Source of the DNA: Propionibacteriaceae bacterium
Lineage (GTDB): Bacteria; Actinomycetota; Actinomycetes; Propionibacteriales; Propionibacteriaceae
Length of the DNA: 64,000 nucleotides
Reading direction: 5' to 3'
NCBI GenBank assembly: GCA_027492545.1
Contig: JAPUEL010000008.1
Span: 54,708-118,707 of the forward strand
Position 1 is the first letter of the stretch, and each line of letters starts with the position of its first letter. Below are positions 32,989 to 42,370 of the stretch, in pieces. The position numbers and the translations under genes are program-made. A model generated the notes under the pieces. It saw only the letters and a list, made by a program, of their open reading frames with translations. It did no database searches and was not told the origin of the DNA.

Positions 32989-33764
32989 CGACGACGGAGA
33001 CCAGGACGGGCGGCCTCCGGCTGAGGGACGTGACGAAGTCCTTCGGTGAGGGCGAGCAGCAGGTCACGGCCCTCGGCGGCCTCGACCTCGAGGTCGCGCC
33101 GGGCGAGTTCGTCGCCCTCGTCGGCGGCTCCGGGTGCGGCAAGTCGACGATGCTCACGCTCGCCGCCGGGCTGGAGACCCCCACGTCAGGCACCATCGAG
33201 GCCGGCGGCAAGGTGGCCCTGATGTTCCAGGAGAGCACGCTGCTGCCGTGGCTGACCGCCTCCGGGAACGTCGAGCTCGCGCTGCAGCTGCGGGGGGTCG
33301 AGAAGAGCGAGCGCCGCACGCGGGCCCGGCAGCTGCTGGCCAAGGTGCGCCTGGGCCGGCACGTCGACAAGCGGCCCCACGAGATGAGCGGCGGCATGCG
33401 GCAGCGGGTGGCGCTTGCCCGGGTGCTGGCGCAGGACGCCGCCGTCGTTCTCATGGACGAGCCGCTCGGAGCACTCGACGCCATGACCCGCGACCAGATG
33501 CACGACCTCATCGAGGACGTGTGGCTCGATGCGGGGTTCAGCGTCGTGTTCGTGACCCACAACGTGCGGGAGGCGGTCCGGTTGTCGGACCGCACGATCC
33601 TGATGGGGTCACGGCCGGGCCGGATCATCCACGAGCAGGAGATCCACCTGCCCCGGCCCAGGGCCATGGAGTCGGCCGCGTGCGTCGCGCTCGCCGCCGA
33701 TCTCACCCAGCGCCTGCGAGAGGAGGTGGCCCGCCATGACGAGACCGACTACTTCGAGATCTGA
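32985..33764 (+). CDS. ABC transporter ATPase (sulfonate/nitrate type)
   Basis: 259 aa. Walker A GGSGCGKST, Q-loop MFQESTLLPWL, signature MSGGMRQRVALARVLAQ, Walker B VVLMDEPLGALDAM and H-loop VTHNVREA are all present. The QESTLLPW stretch is typical of SsuB/TauB proteins. It powers import by the permease encoded downstream. Its ATG overlaps the binding-protein stop and its last 29 bp overlap the permease start, so the three genes form one coupled operon. Confidence 0.95.
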   Translation: MTTTETRTGGLRLRDVTKSFGEGEQQVTALGGLDLEVAPGEFVALVGGSGCGKSTMLTLAAGLETPTSGTIEAGGKVALMFQESTLLPWLTASGNVELALQLRGVEKSERRTRARQLLAKVRLGRHVDKRPHEMSGGMRQRVALARVLAQDAAVVLMDEPLGALDAMTRDQMHDLIEDVWLDAGFSVVFVTHNVREAVRLSDRTILMGSRPGRIIHEQEIHLPRPRAMESAACVALAADLTQRLREEVARHDETDYFEI

Positions 33765-34692
33765 GGCCGACGACGTCGCGGATCCGTTGGAGGTGGTCGA
33801 CGACGCCGCCGTCGAGTCACCGGCCGAGCGGGCCGCGACCCCGCGCTGGCGTCGCGCCCTCCCCATCCTGCTGGCGACCGGCATCTTCCTGGCGCTGTGG
33901 CAGCTGGTGGTCTGGACGGGCTGGAAGCCCGACTATCTGCTGCCCGGGCCGTTGACGGTCCTCGGCGAGCTCGTGCGCCTGGCCTCGGAGCCGTCGTTCT
34001 GGGAGGCGCTGGGGCGCACCCTCACCCGGGCGGTGATCGGTTTTGCGCTGGCCCTGGTCATCGGTACGGCGATCGGGTTGGCGACGGCGCGGTCGCGGCT
34101 GTTGCGCTCGGCGATCGGGTCGCTGGTCACCGGGCTGCAGACCATGCCGTCGGTGGTGTGGTTCCCGCTGGCGATCCTGCTGATGGGGCTGGGTGAGCAG
34201 GCGATCATGTTCGTCGTCGTGCTCGGCGCCGCGCCGAGCATCGCCAACGGCGTGCTGACCGGTGTGGACCAGGTCCCACCGGCGTATCACAAGCTCGGTG
34301 ATGTGCTGGGCGCCCACGGCTGGACGCTGTACCGGCACATCATCATCCCGGCGGCGCTGCCGTCGTATGTCGCGGGGCTAAGCCAGGGCTGGGCGTTCGC
34401 GTGGCGATCCCTCATGGCGGGCGAGCTGCTGGTGGTCATCCCGGGCGCGATCGCCCTGGGCAACCGGCTGTCCTACGCGCAGGAGTTCGGTGACGCCACC
34501 GGGTTGATGGCGTACATGATCGTCATCCTGATCGTCGGAATGCTGGCTGACACGGCCTTCACTGCGATGTCGCGGCGGATCCGACGGCGTCGCGGCCTGG
34601 CCACCCCCCGCGGAAACCCGCGCCTGACCGCGGCCCGCGACGAGAGGCAGGCGGTCGCCGTGCCTCGCCGTTGGGCGGGAAGTCTTCCGTGA
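33736..34692 (+). CDS. ABC transporter permease (sulfonate/nitrate type)
   Basis: 318 aa, overlapping the ATPase gene by 29 bp. Six membrane helices can be traced after a ~40-residue charged N-terminus. The EAA loop (YHKLGDVLGAHGWTLYRHIIIPAALPSYVAGL) is the coupling helix for the ATPase. The SsuC-type helices LQTMPSVVWFPLAILLMGLG and LMAGELLVVIPGAIALGNRL are characteristic. The stop codon lies within the left arm of the palindrome at 34689-34736, which probably terminates the operon. Confidence 0.92.
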   Translation: MTRPTTSRSEADDVADPLEVVDDAAVESPAERAATPRWRRALPILLATGIFLALWQLVVWTGWKPDYLLPGPLTVLGELVRLASEPSFWEALGRTLTRAVIGFALALVIGTAIGLATARSRLLRSAIGSLVTGLQTMPSVVWFPLAILLMGLGEQAIMFVVVLGAAPSIANGVLTGVDQVPPAYHKLGDVLGAHGWTLYRHIIIPAALPSYVAGLSQGWAFAWRSLMAGELLVVIPGAIALGNRLSYAQEFGDATGLMAYMIVILIVGMLADTAFTAMSRRIRRRRGLATPRGNPRLTAARDERQAVAVPRRWAGSLP

Positions 34693-34736
34693 GTGTCGGT
34701 TCGTGGACGGTCCATCGTCGGCGAACCGACACTCAC
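34689..34736. repeat. Palindromic repeat, family C copy 2 (likely terminator)
   Basis: Perfect 15-bp arms GTGAGTGTCGGTTCG / CGAACCGACACTCAC with an 18-nt loop containing TGGACGGTCCATCG. It is related to 15782-15821. It overlaps the permease stop codon and lies before a convergent gene. Confidence 0.85.
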
Positions 34737-34790
34737 CACGCTGCGCCGGAGCCGGGACGCCTCGGAATGGTGGGAGCCCGGTCGTCGAGG

Positions 34791-35237
34791 TCAGCGACTC
34801 GCCGGGACCTTGATGACGGGGCAGACGAAGTACTTCACCACACCCTCGTCGACGGCGTCACCCGCCATCAACGCCGCGGCAACCTCTGCGGTGCTGTCGA
34901 TCACCCCGTCGTGGTCGAGGTCGGAGGACGCGAGCACCGCGTCGTACCCGTTCGGGAAGCTGAGGGCGTGGACCATCCAGCGTCCCCCGTTGTAACCGGG
35001 GTCGCCGGGGGCCGCCGTCGCCACGCTCGGCTGCGCCGAGCCGAAGCTGTAGATGGTGTCCCAGGCGTGCGCCGGTGCGCCGGTCCCCGAGAGGTCCGTC
35101 GGCGTGCCGACGGTTCGGTACATCACGCCGTCGACGTAGAAGGCCGGGCCGGTCACCCCGGCGTGGGAGGTGAGCGGAACGGCGACGGCGGCGCTCGCGA
35201 CGATGGCGGCTGCGGCGAGGCGGGTGAAGGTCTTCAT
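34791..35237 (-). CDS. Secreted protein with a calcium-loop-like DxDxDG motif
   Basis: 148 aa with a classical signal peptide ([20 protein letters not shown]). The mature part has GPAFYVDGVMYRTVGTP, GGRWMVHALSFPNGYDAVLAS, then DLDHDGVID, an EF-hand-like loop, and EGVVKYFVCPVI. I recognise no family. The expected location is outside the cell or in the wall. It is monocistronic, with AAAGG before the start. Confidence 0.7.
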   Translation of the reverse strand: MKTFTRLAAAAIVASAAVAVPLTSHAGVTGPAFYVDGVMYRTVGTPTDLSGTGAPAHAWDTIYSFGSAQPSVATAAPGDPGYNGGRWMVHALSFPNGYDAVLASSDLDHDGVIDSTAEVAAALMAGDAVDEGVVKYFVCPVIKVPASR

Positions 35238-35400
35238 GGCAGAACCTTTCGGTCGGTCCCCGGCGTGGTTGCCGGGTGCCTCGAAGTCAACTCCCGAGCG
35301 TCCTGGGACTCCATGACGCAGCGCTTACCTCGTCCTTACGGTGATGTAACGCCCGTGCCGGCTCGGCCGGCGACCGGTCCGGCCACCCTACGATGGCGAC

Positions 35401-36114
35401 ATGACGGACGTGCTCGTGGTCGAGGACGACCCCACCGTGGCCGAGGTGCTCGGGCTCTACCTGGGGCGGGCCGGGCTGCGCGTCAGGCACACGACGTCAG
35501 GCGAGGCGGCCCTGGCCATGGCCGCCGAGGCACCCCCCGCGCTCGCGATCCTCGACCTCATGCTGCCCGGGATGGACGGCCTGGAGCTGTGCCGACGGCT
35601 CCGGCTCGCCCGCGCGGACCTGCCGATCATCATGCTGACCGCCCGCGGCGACGAGGAGGACCGCATCCTCGGCCTCCAGGTCGGTGCCGACGACTACGTG
35701 AGCAAGCCCTTCAGCCCCCGTGAACTCGTGCTGCGCGCGCAGTCACTGATGCGCCGGGCCGCACGCGGATCCGTCCCGAGACCGTCGGCCCCCGAGACGC
35801 TCACGGACGGCGACATCGTCGTGGATCGGTCTGCCCACCGCGCGCTGCTCGGGGGACGCGCCCTGTCCCTGACGTCGCGCGAGTTCGAACTGCTGGCCTG
35901 GTTCCTGGCGCATCCCGGACGGGCGGCAGGCCGCGCGGAGCTCATGCGCGAGGTCTGGGACTGGGAGTTCGGCGACGCGTCGACGGTGACCGTCCACGTC
36001 CGCAGGCTTCGGGAGAAGATCGAGGCAGACCCCGGAAACCCCGTCCGGCTGGTCACCGTGTTCGGGGTCGGCTACCGCTGGGAGCCGGGCATGGGCGGGG
36101 CGGGGCCGCGATGA
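35401..36114 (+). CDS. OmpR-family response regulator
   Basis: 237 aa. The receiver domain has [11 protein letters not shown], the phosphorylation aspartate in [10 protein letters not shown] (Asp52), [12 protein letters not shown] and [10 protein letters not shown]. The C-terminal winged helix shows [32 protein letters not shown] and [13 protein letters not shown]. It is a DNA-binding output of the downstream sensor kinase; the stop overlaps the kinase start (ATGA at 36111). Targets are unknown. Confidence 0.95.
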   Translation: MTDVLVVEDDPTVAEVLGLYLGRAGLRVRHTTSGEAALAMAAEAPPALAILDLMLPGMDGLELCRRLRLARADLPIIMLTARGDEEDRILGLQVGADDYVSKPFSPRELVLRAQSLMRRAARGSVPRPSAPETLTDGDIVVDRSAHRALLGGRALSLTSREFELLAWFLAHPGRAAGRAELMREVWDWEFGDASTVTVHVRRLREKIEADPGNPVRLVTVFGVGYRWEPGMGGAGPR

Positions 36115-37106
36115 ACCCCGTCCTGATCTCCGCCCTCGTCGCGGCAGCCGTGGGGGCGCTCGGCACCGCCGTCGTGATGCTGATCGCGCGCCGGTCGATC
36201 CGGCTGGCGGCAGTGGCCGCCCCGATCGTGGTGGTGGTCTCGCTGGCGGCCGGCGTTGCCGCGAGCGTGCAGACGATGGCAATCAGCGACTCGGCCGCGT
36301 CGACCATCCAGCTCGTCCTGGCGGGCGCGGCGCCGATGGCCGTGGTCGTCGGCCTGGTGCTGTCGCGGCAGCTCGGCGCCCGGGAACGGTCCATCACCCT
36401 GCGCGAGGCGGCGCTCGAGCGCGACCGTCAGGTGGAGCTGAGGCGGCGCGAGCTGGTGTCGTGGATGTCCCACGACCTCCGGACCCCGCTCGCGGGGATG
36501 ACCGCGATGACCGAGGCCCTCCAGGATGGGGTCGCCCCTGATCCGCCGGCGTACCTCGCGCGGCTGCACGGCGAGGCCATGCGTCTGGATGGAATGGTCG
36601 ACGACCTGATCGCCCTGTCCCGGCTGCAGAGTCCGGGCGGGAGGCTGCGCCGGGAGGACGTCTCCCTCCGCGATCTGGTCTCGGGGGTGCTCGAGCAGGC
36701 GAGGCCCGTCGCTGACCGGTCCGGTGTCCGGTTGACCGGAGAGGCCGAGCAGTCCGCGCCCGTGAGCGCCGACGCGAGGGAGGTGTCGCGGGCGGTGTCC
36801 AACCTCGTCGCGAACGGGATCCGGCACACCCCGTCAGGGGGCGAAGTTGCCGTGACCGTGCGCGAGGCCGACGGGTGGGCGTCGGTCCAGGTGGCCGACG
36901 GGTGCGGTGGCATCCCCGCCGACCACCTGCCGCACCTCTTCGAACCCGGGTGGAGGGGCAGTGAGGACCGCGGCCCCGGAGACGGTGCGGGCGCCGGTCT
37001 CGGCCTCGCCATCGCGCGGGGCGTGGCCGAGGCCCACGGCGGGACGGCGACCGCGAGGAACGCTGGGCCGGGCTGCGTCTTCGAGCTGCGGTTGCCGTCC
37101 CCCTGA
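36111..37106 (+). CDS. Sensor histidine kinase
   Basis: 331 aa. Three hydrophobic segments in the first ~85 residues and almost no extracytoplasmic loop imply sensing in or at the membrane. The H-box is [15 protein letters not shown] (His121), and the ATP-binding boxes are [16 protein letters not shown] (N), [21 protein letters not shown] (G1/F) and [18 protein letters not shown] (G2). There is no HAMP domain. It phosphorylates the response regulator encoded upstream. It ends one base before the convergent isomerase gene. Confidence 0.93.
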   Translation: MNPVLISALVAAAVGALGTAVVMLIARRSIRLAAVAAPIVVVVSLAAGVAASVQTMAISDSAASTIQLVLAGAAPMAVVVGLVLSRQLGARERSITLREAALERDRQVELRRRELVSWMSHDLRTPLAGMTAMTEALQDGVAPDPPAYLARLHGEAMRLDGMVDDLIALSRLQSPGGRLRREDVSLRDLVSGVLEQARPVADRSGVRLTGEAEQSAPVSADAREVSRAVSNLVANGIRHTPSGGEVAVTVREADGWASVQVADGCGGIPADHLPHLFEPGWRGSEDRGPGDGAGAGLGLAIARGVAEAHGGTATARNAGPGCVFELRLPSP

Positions 37107-37107
37107 C

Positions 37108-38112
37108 TCAGGCCCCAAGCTCCAGGGCGGCCCAGGCGTCGGTGAGGACCTTGGCGGCCACCTCGAGTCCCTCGATTCGGCCGAGCTCTGTGTCCTCGTG
37201 CTCGATGTTGAGGCACATGTCGGGGTCCACGTCGTACAGAGCGCGGATGAACTCGGTCCAGTAGGCGGTGTCGTGACCCTTGCCCAGGGCGACGAAGTCC
37301 CAGGAGGAGTCCTTCGGCCACTCGTTGGCCCACTCGTCGCCGCCGAGGTTGACGCGCGCCTCGTCGGGCGAGAGCCGGCGGAACCCGTTGTCGAGGACCC
37401 CGTTCAGCCTCGCGTTCGGGTTGATCCGCACGTCCTTGGCCGCGGCATGGAAGATCAGCGGCCCCAGCTCGCGGACGACGGCGATCGGATCGGCCTGCTG
37501 CCAGAACAGGTGCGACGCGTCCATCTCGACGCCGAGGTGGGTCGCCCCGGTCAGCTCGATGAGCTTCTTGACGTCGCGGGCATTGAACACGAGGTTCTGG
37601 GGATGCAGCTCGAGGGCCACCTTCACGCCGTGGTCCTTGGCGAACCGGTCCATCTCGCTCCAGAACGGCGCGGCGATCTCCCACTGGTAGTCGAGGACGT
37701 CGAGGGCGGCGGAGTTCCAGGCGTTGACGATCCAGTTGGGGTACGTCGTGCCGGGCTCGCCGCCGGGCAGGCCGGACATGGTGACGACGCGGGTCTGGCC
37801 GAGCGCGGCGGCCGCACGGATGGAGCGGCGGATGTCCTCGGCGTGCTTCTCGGCGATCTCCGCGTTCGGATGCAGCGGGTTGCCGTTGCAGTTGAGGCCG
37901 GCGATCTCGACGCCGGTGCCCTCGAAGCGCGCCAGGTACGCCTTCGCGGCCGCGGGGCTGGCGGCGATCTCCTCGATCTCCGGGATGTGGACGGGGGGCA
38001 GGAAGCCGCCCGAGTTGATCTCGATGCCGGTCAGGCCGAGACCCCCGATCACCTCCAGCGCCTCCTCCAGGGGGCGATCGTGCAGGACTGCGTTGTAGAC
38101 ACCGAGCTTCAC
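37108..38112 (-). CDS. Sugar phosphate isomerase/epimerase (xylose isomerase-like TIM barrel)
   Basis: 334 aa. A TIM-barrel pattern starts at MKLGVYNAVLHDRPLEEALEVI, with GIEINSGGF, VALELHPQN, GVEMDASHLFWQQ and HAAAKDVRINP supplying the metal-binding Glu/Asp/His residues of the AP-endonuclease 2 superfamily. It overlaps the upstream oxidoreductase gene by 4 bp. Such pairs act in inositol, polyol or unusual sugar catabolism. The substrate is undetermined. Confidence 0.9.
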   Translation of the reverse strand: MKLGVYNAVLHDRPLEEALEVIGGLGLTGIEINSGGFLPPVHIPEIEEIAASPAAAKAYLARFEGTGVEIAGLNCNGNPLHPNAEIAEKHAEDIRRSIRAAAALGQTRVVTMSGLPGGEPGTTYPNWIVNAWNSAALDVLDYQWEIAAPFWSEMDRFAKDHGVKVALELHPQNLVFNARDVKKLIELTGATHLGVEMDASHLFWQQADPIAVVRELGPLIFHAAAKDVRINPNARLNGVLDNGFRRLSPDEARVNLGGDEWANEWPKDSSWDFVALGKGHDTAYWTEFIRALYDVDPDMCLNIEHEDTELGRIEGLEVAAKVLTDAWAALELGA

Positions 38113-39281
38113 AGGGTCACCGTCTTTCCGTTGTCGGCTGCCGACTCAGCGACGGCGGCCAGGATTTCCATGTTGTGGACGCCGTCGTCGAACGAGGCGT
38201 TACGGGGCAGGGACTCCGATTCGGGGATCCCTGCCACCTCTTCGAGGAAGGCGCGGGCCTGGAAGGCGAAGCCCTCGTTCTGGCCGAAGCCCACGCCCGA
38301 GACGTCGATGGCCATGCCGCCGGCGACATAGGGGTGGTCGGCGCCGAGGTTGACGGTCCGGTAGCCGTTGGTGCCCGGCTGATCGTCGTGCAGGTAGAGC
38401 CGCACCTGCGACGGCGTGTCCTGATGGAAGCTCGCCGCGCCGTTGACGCAGAAGACCTCGAAGTTCAGGCCGTTGGGGTATCCGGCGGCCACGCGGGAGG
38501 CCTCCAAGCTCGCCGTCGTGGCACCGAACTTCGCCGTGAACGTGGCGTAGTCGTCGTTCTCCACCGGCTCGGTCTCGCTCGAGACCTCGACCTGGCCGTG
38601 CCCGACGACGGCGCCCAGCGGCAGCGGGCGCTCCGTGATGGCGGTGGTGAACGCCCCACCCGAGACGGCGGTCATGTCGCCGCACAGGAACTCCGCCAGA
38701 TAGGTGAGGTGGCTGCCGACGTCGGCGAGCGCGCCTGAGCCCATGGGCCCCCTGTAACGCCAGCTCATCTGCCCCTTCGGGTTGCACGCGTAGTCACACC
38801 AGTAACGCGCCGAGAGGTGCAGCACCTTGCCCAGCGTTCCGTCCTGGATCCAGTTCCGGATGGCGGCGATGCCGGGCTGCCGGACGTACGTGAGCCCGAT
38901 GCGGGCGATCGACGACGCCTCGCGGGCCAGGCGCGCCATCTCGCGGGCGGACTCCAGGGTGTCGGCCAGCGGCTTCTCGCACAGGACGTGCTTGCCCGCC
39001 TCGAGCAGGCCCTTGACCACCTCGAGGTGCAGGCTGTTGGCGATGACGACGCTGACCACCTGGATGTCGGGATCCTCGGCGATGGCGCGCCAGTCGGTGT
39101 CGCTGCGCTCGTAGCCGTAGCGCTTGGCGGTGGCCTCACCGACGGCCGCGTTGACGTCGCCGATGGAGACGTAGCGCAGCTCGGGGAGAGTGGGCTGGTA
39201 CAGGGTCGGGGCCACGCGGTAGGCGGCGGCGTGGGATTTCCCCGCCATCCCGGCTCCGATCACGGCGATACCGATGGTCAT
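38109..39281 (-). CDS. Gfo/Idh/MocA family oxidoreductase
   Basis: 390 aa; AGGAGG before ATG 39281. The NAD-binding N-terminus IGIAVIGAGMAGKSHAAAY and the hallmark EKPLADTLESAREMARLA are clear; the C-terminal barrel follows. It probably oxidises a sugar or cyclitol at a ring hydroxyl, feeding the isomerase gene that overlaps it. It diverges from a LacI regulator with a perfect palindrome in between, so local repression by that protein is likely. Confidence 0.93.
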   Translation of the reverse strand: MTIGIAVIGAGMAGKSHAAAYRVAPTLYQPTLPELRYVSIGDVNAAVGEATAKRYGYERSDTDWRAIAEDPDIQVVSVVIANSLHLEVVKGLLEAGKHVLCEKPLADTLESAREMARLAREASSIARIGLTYVRQPGIAAIRNWIQDGTLGKVLHLSARYWCDYACNPKGQMSWRYRGPMGSGALADVGSHLTYLAEFLCGDMTAVSGGAFTTAITERPLPLGAVVGHGQVEVSSETEPVENDDYATFTAKFGATTASLEASRVAAGYPNGLNFEVFCVNGAASFHQDTPSQVRLYLHDDQPGTNGYRTVNLGADHPYVAGGMAIDVSGVGFGQNEGFAFQARAFLEEVAGIPESESLPRNASFDDGVHNMEILAAVAESAADNGKTVTL

Positions 39282-39300
39282 TCATCCTCCTTGAGGTGTG

Positions 39301-39316
39301 CTTGGAGCGATCCAAG
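39301..39316. promoter_or_regulatory. Palindromic operator for the LacI regulator
   Basis: A perfect 16-bp palindrome, CTTGGAGCGATCCAAG, lies 20 bp upstream of the oxidoreductase start and 80 bp upstream of the lacI-type gene. Size, even symmetry and position fit a LacI-family site controlling both divergent units. Confidence 0.7.
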
Positions 39317-39396
39317 TAACATCACTGTAGATGCGCTTGAAATGTTCTGTCAATACGGCTCCGGCTACACTGCCGGACATCCCGAAGGAGTCATCC

Positions 39397-40407
39397 GTGA
39401 GCCCCACGCCGCGCCCCACACGGCCGACGATCTACGACGTCGCCCGCGAGGCCGGCGTGTCCAAGTCGTTGGTGTCCCTGGTGCTCAACGAGTCAGACCT
39501 GGTGGCCGACGCGAAGCGGGCCGCCGTGCTGGAGGCCATCGACAAGCTCGGCTACCGACGCAGCCGGGCGGCGGCCAACCTCGCGAGCCAGCGCACCAAG
39601 ACGGTAGGCCTCATCATCGACGACTTCCAGAACCCCTGGTTCGTCGACCTGCTGCGGGGTCTCCGCACGGCGCTCGGCGCCGAGGGATTCCACGTGGCGA
39701 TCCGTGAGCAATACCGGGTGGGTGGCGTGCTGGTCAACGCCATCGACGGCTTCCTCGATGACCAGGTTGACGCGCTGGTGATCGCCGCCGAGCCCGGGCA
39801 CGATTTCCCCTCATTGGGCGTTCCGAGCGTCATCGAGGGCACGCGGCTCAACACCGTCGACGCCGCCGATCGCGTCTCCAGCGATCAGGAGCTAGGCGTG
39901 CGATTGCTCATGCAGCACCTGCATTCACTAGGGCATACGCTCATCGGGCACGTCACCGGCGTGGGCGGCGCGGCCGCCAAGCGGTGCGAGGCGTACACGG
40001 CGTTCATGACGTCGATCGGGCAGGAGCCGCGCTTCGCCGGCCAGCTCAACGAGACCAACGAGGATGGTGGCTACGCCGGCGCCGTCGAGCTGCTGCGGCG
40101 CCACCCCGACGTCACCGCCGTGTTCGCGGCCAACGACACCATGGCCCTCGGTGCCAGGGCCGCGCTGCGCGAGGTGGGCCGCGAGGTTCCGGCCGATGTC
40201 GCGCTGATCGGCTACGACAACTCCCAGCTGGCCCGCAGCCGCTTCCTCGACCTGACGACGGTGGACAACCGCGGCTTCGACGTCGGGGTCGCCTGTGGCG
40301 AGGCGATTCTCCGCCGCCTGGCGGACCCCGCCACTCCCCCCACCTCGGTGGTCATCCCCAGCCGCCTCGTGGTGCGCTCGTCGTCGGTCACCGTCCCCCG
40401 CTCCTGA
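39397..40407 (+). CDS. LacI-family transcriptional regulator
   Basis: The start is GTG 39397 (GAAGGAG upstream); 336 aa. The N-terminal helix-turn-helix reads TIYDVAREAGVSKSLVSLVLN with the hinge helix RSRAAANLASQRT. The periplasmic-binding-like effector domain follows (TVGLIIDDFQNPWFVDLLRGL ... VFAANDTMALGARAALREVG ... VALIGYDNS). It should repress the divergent oxidoreductase-isomerase genes from the palindrome at 39301-39316 and respond to their sugar substrate. Confidence 0.93.
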   Translation: MSPTPRPTRPTIYDVAREAGVSKSLVSLVLNESDLVADAKRAAVLEAIDKLGYRRSRAAANLASQRTKTVGLIIDDFQNPWFVDLLRGLRTALGAEGFHVAIREQYRVGGVLVNAIDGFLDDQVDALVIAAEPGHDFPSLGVPSVIEGTRLNTVDAADRVSSDQELGVRLLMQHLHSLGHTLIGHVTGVGGAAAKRCEAYTAFMTSIGQEPRFAGQLNETNEDGGYAGAVELLRRHPDVTAVFAANDTMALGARAALREVGREVPADVALIGYDNSQLARSRFLDLTTVDNRGFDVGVACGEAILRRLADPATPPTSVVIPSRLVVRSSSVTVPRS

Positions 40408-40497
40408 AACCTTCTGTGGGACTCAACGCCGGAAGTCCGCGCGGCACTTCTGGTATCGACTACGTGACCAGATCCGCCACAGAGCCGCGAGAAGATC

Positions 40498-40689
40498 GCC
40501 TTGGAGGCGCACTACGGCATTCCGTACGGGGTGGTCGGCGTGGCCATGGCGTTCGCGCTCGGGTGGCTGCTGGCCCGGTCCATGGTGGAGACGAGGGGGC
40601 TGTTCTGGGCCTGGTTCATCCACTTCTGCCAGGACGTCATCATCTTCTCCTTCCTGGCGATCGGCTCGATCACCCCCGGCGGCGCGTGA
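40498..40689 (+). pseudogene. CPBP (CAAX-type) membrane protease, C-terminal fragment
   Basis: About 63 residues: EAHYGIPYGVVGVAMAFALG, an aliphatic helix, then WAWFIHFCQDVIIFSFLAIG. This matches the last two helices of CPBP-family intramembrane proteases, including the second histidine-containing motif. The EExxxR motif and the rest of the protein are missing upstream, where the sequence has no matching open frame. It is a decayed gene between the lacI-type gene and the serine hydrolase. Confidence 0.65.
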
Positions 40690-40735
40690 CCTGGCGGACA
40701 ATCGAAGCTCACACCGCACTCCCCAGGGGGCAGAC

Positions 40736-41749
40736 ATGCAGGTTGATCCACACACCCTCGACGACGCCGTCGCCAAGAATGCGTTCAGCGGGGTCATCAC
40801 CATCGACGTGGGGGATGAGCGCGTCCTCGAGCGCTGCGAGGGTCTCATGCATCGCGCCTTCGGCGTGCCGATGGTGCCGCAGGCGAGGATCGCCGTCGCC
40901 AGCGGGAGCAAGACGTTCACCGCACTGGCGGTCATGCGGCTCGTGGAGGAGGGACGGCTGCGGCTCGACCAGCCGGTTCGAGAGATCCTGGGCGAGGATC
41001 TTCGGCTCATCGACGACGCAGTCACGGTCGAGCACCTCCTCACGCACACCTCCGGCATCGGCGACTACCTCGACGAGGACGGCGACTGGGAGGTTTCGGA
41101 CCACGTCCTGACCCTGCCGGTGCACAGCCTCACGTCGTCGGAGGCGTTCCTGCCGCTGCTCGAGGGACACGAGCCGAAGTTCTCCCCGGGTGAGCGATTC
41201 GCGTACTGCAACGGCGGGTACATGGTGCTGGGACTCCTGCTCGAGCGGGTGACCGGCGAGGTGTACCACGACGTGGTCCGCCGCCTGGTCATCGAGCCCG
41301 CGGGCCTGGAGGGCACCGGCTTCCTGCCCCTCAACGAGCTCCCCTCCGACGCCGCGCTGGGCTACCTCCACGACGCCGGCGACCTCGTCAACACGCTGCA
41401 CCTGCCCATCCTCGGCAACGGCGACGGCGGCGCGTTCACCACCGCCGACGACCTACACCGCTTCTGGCGCGCCCTGCTGGAGGGCCGGATCGTCTCCCGC
41501 GACACCGTCGAACAGATGACCCGACCCCGCAACGACGTGCCGGACGAGGACATGCGCTACGGCATGGGCTTCTGGCTGCACCGGACCGGTCCGGCGCTCG
41601 TCCTCGAGGGCTACGACGCCGGCGCCTCGTTCCGCTCGACCCACATTCCCGCCTCCCGGACGACCGTGACGGTGCTGGGCAACAGCTCCGAGGGCGCCTG
41701 GCCGGTCATCGGGGCGCTCGCGGAGGCGATCGACGCCGAGCTCGGCTGA
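40736..41749 (+). CDS. Serine hydrolase of the beta-lactamase class C / EstB family
   Basis: ATG 40736 follows CAGGGGG; 337 aa. The SxxK motif is in ASGSKTFTALAVM, the tyrosine motif is YCNGG, and VEHLLTHTSGIGDYL is typical of class C-like hydrolases. There is no signal peptide, so it is cytoplasmic and probably an esterase or peptidase and not a penicillin-degrading enzyme. A strong 12-bp stem terminator follows. Confidence 0.9.
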   Translation: MQVDPHTLDDAVAKNAFSGVITIDVGDERVLERCEGLMHRAFGVPMVPQARIAVASGSKTFTALAVMRLVEEGRLRLDQPVREILGEDLRLIDDAVTVEHLLTHTSGIGDYLDEDGDWEVSDHVLTLPVHSLTSSEAFLPLLEGHEPKFSPGERFAYCNGGYMVLGLLLERVTGEVYHDVVRRLVIEPAGLEGTGFLPLNELPSDAALGYLHDAGDLVNTLHLPILGNGDGGAFTTADDLHRFWRALLEGRIVSRDTVEQMTRPRNDVPDEDMRYGMGFWLHRTGPALVLEGYDAGASFRSTHIPASRTTVTVLGNSSEGAWPVIGALAEAIDAELG

Positions 41750-41774
41750 CCTGGGCCGCCCGACTGCCCACATG

Positions 41775-41809
41775 CGACACCCCCCGCCCAATCTGGACGG
41801 GGGGTGTCG
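41775..41809. terminator. Bidirectional rho-independent-type terminator
   Basis: Perfect 12-bp arms CGACACCCCCCG / CGGGGGGTGTCG with an 11-nt loop, placed between the convergent serine hydrolase and SHOCT genes. Confidence 0.85.
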
Positions 41810-41841
41810 TGCACTCTGTGTTCAGGCGGGTTCAGTGCCTG

Positions 41842-42219
41842 TCAGGCGAGGGCCTTGGCCTTCAGCTGCTCGTACTCGGCGGCGCTGATCGCACCACTGT
41901 CTAGCAGCGACTTGGCCCGGGCGATCTGCGCGGTCGGGTCGGCGTCGCCGGCCACCGAGCGGATGTAGTTGTCCGTCGCCTCGCGCGCCTCGACGGCGCC
42001 GGCCTGCTGCCGCTCGGCCATCCCTCGGCCGCGGGCCAGCACGTAGACCAAGGCGGTCAGTGGGGGGGCCAGGAACAGCGCGATGAGCCACACTGCGCGG
42101 GTTACTCCCTTGAGTCCGGGGTCGCGGAAGATGTCCACGATCACCTGGAAGAGCACCATCAGGTAGCTGATGAAGATGAAGCCCCACAGCATCAGCCAGA
42201 AGAAGTCCCAGAAGTTCAT
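41842..42219 (-). CDS. PLD-nuclease N-terminal-like membrane protein with SHOCT domain
   Basis: The start at ATG 42219 (MNFWDFFWLMLWGF; GAGG upstream) gives 125 aa. Two membrane helices (WLMLWGFIFISYLMVLFQVIV and VWLIALFLAPPLTALVYVLA) flank DIFRDPGLKG, as in PLDc_N proteins. The C-terminus is a SHOCT helix pair (AQIARAKSLLDSGAISAAEYEQLKAKAL), an oligomerisation/tethering motif. It is common in actinobacteria; function unknown. Confidence 0.85.
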   Translation of the reverse strand: MNFWDFFWLMLWGFIFISYLMVLFQVIVDIFRDPGLKGVTRAVWLIALFLAPPLTALVYVLARGRGMAERQQAGAVEAREATDNYIRSVAGDADPTAQIARAKSLLDSGAISAAEYEQLKAKALA

Positions 42220-42370
42220 TCTTGTCCTCATTAGTCGTCGGGCCGTGTAGCGCACGGCTCGTAAGACCGGCGCAGATGCACCAGCCGAACAGATCGTGCA
42301 CCGCGATCAGGATCGCGACATCCCCCACAGCGGGTGATCCTGCTCGCGAGGATGGGGCTACGTTGAGCTC

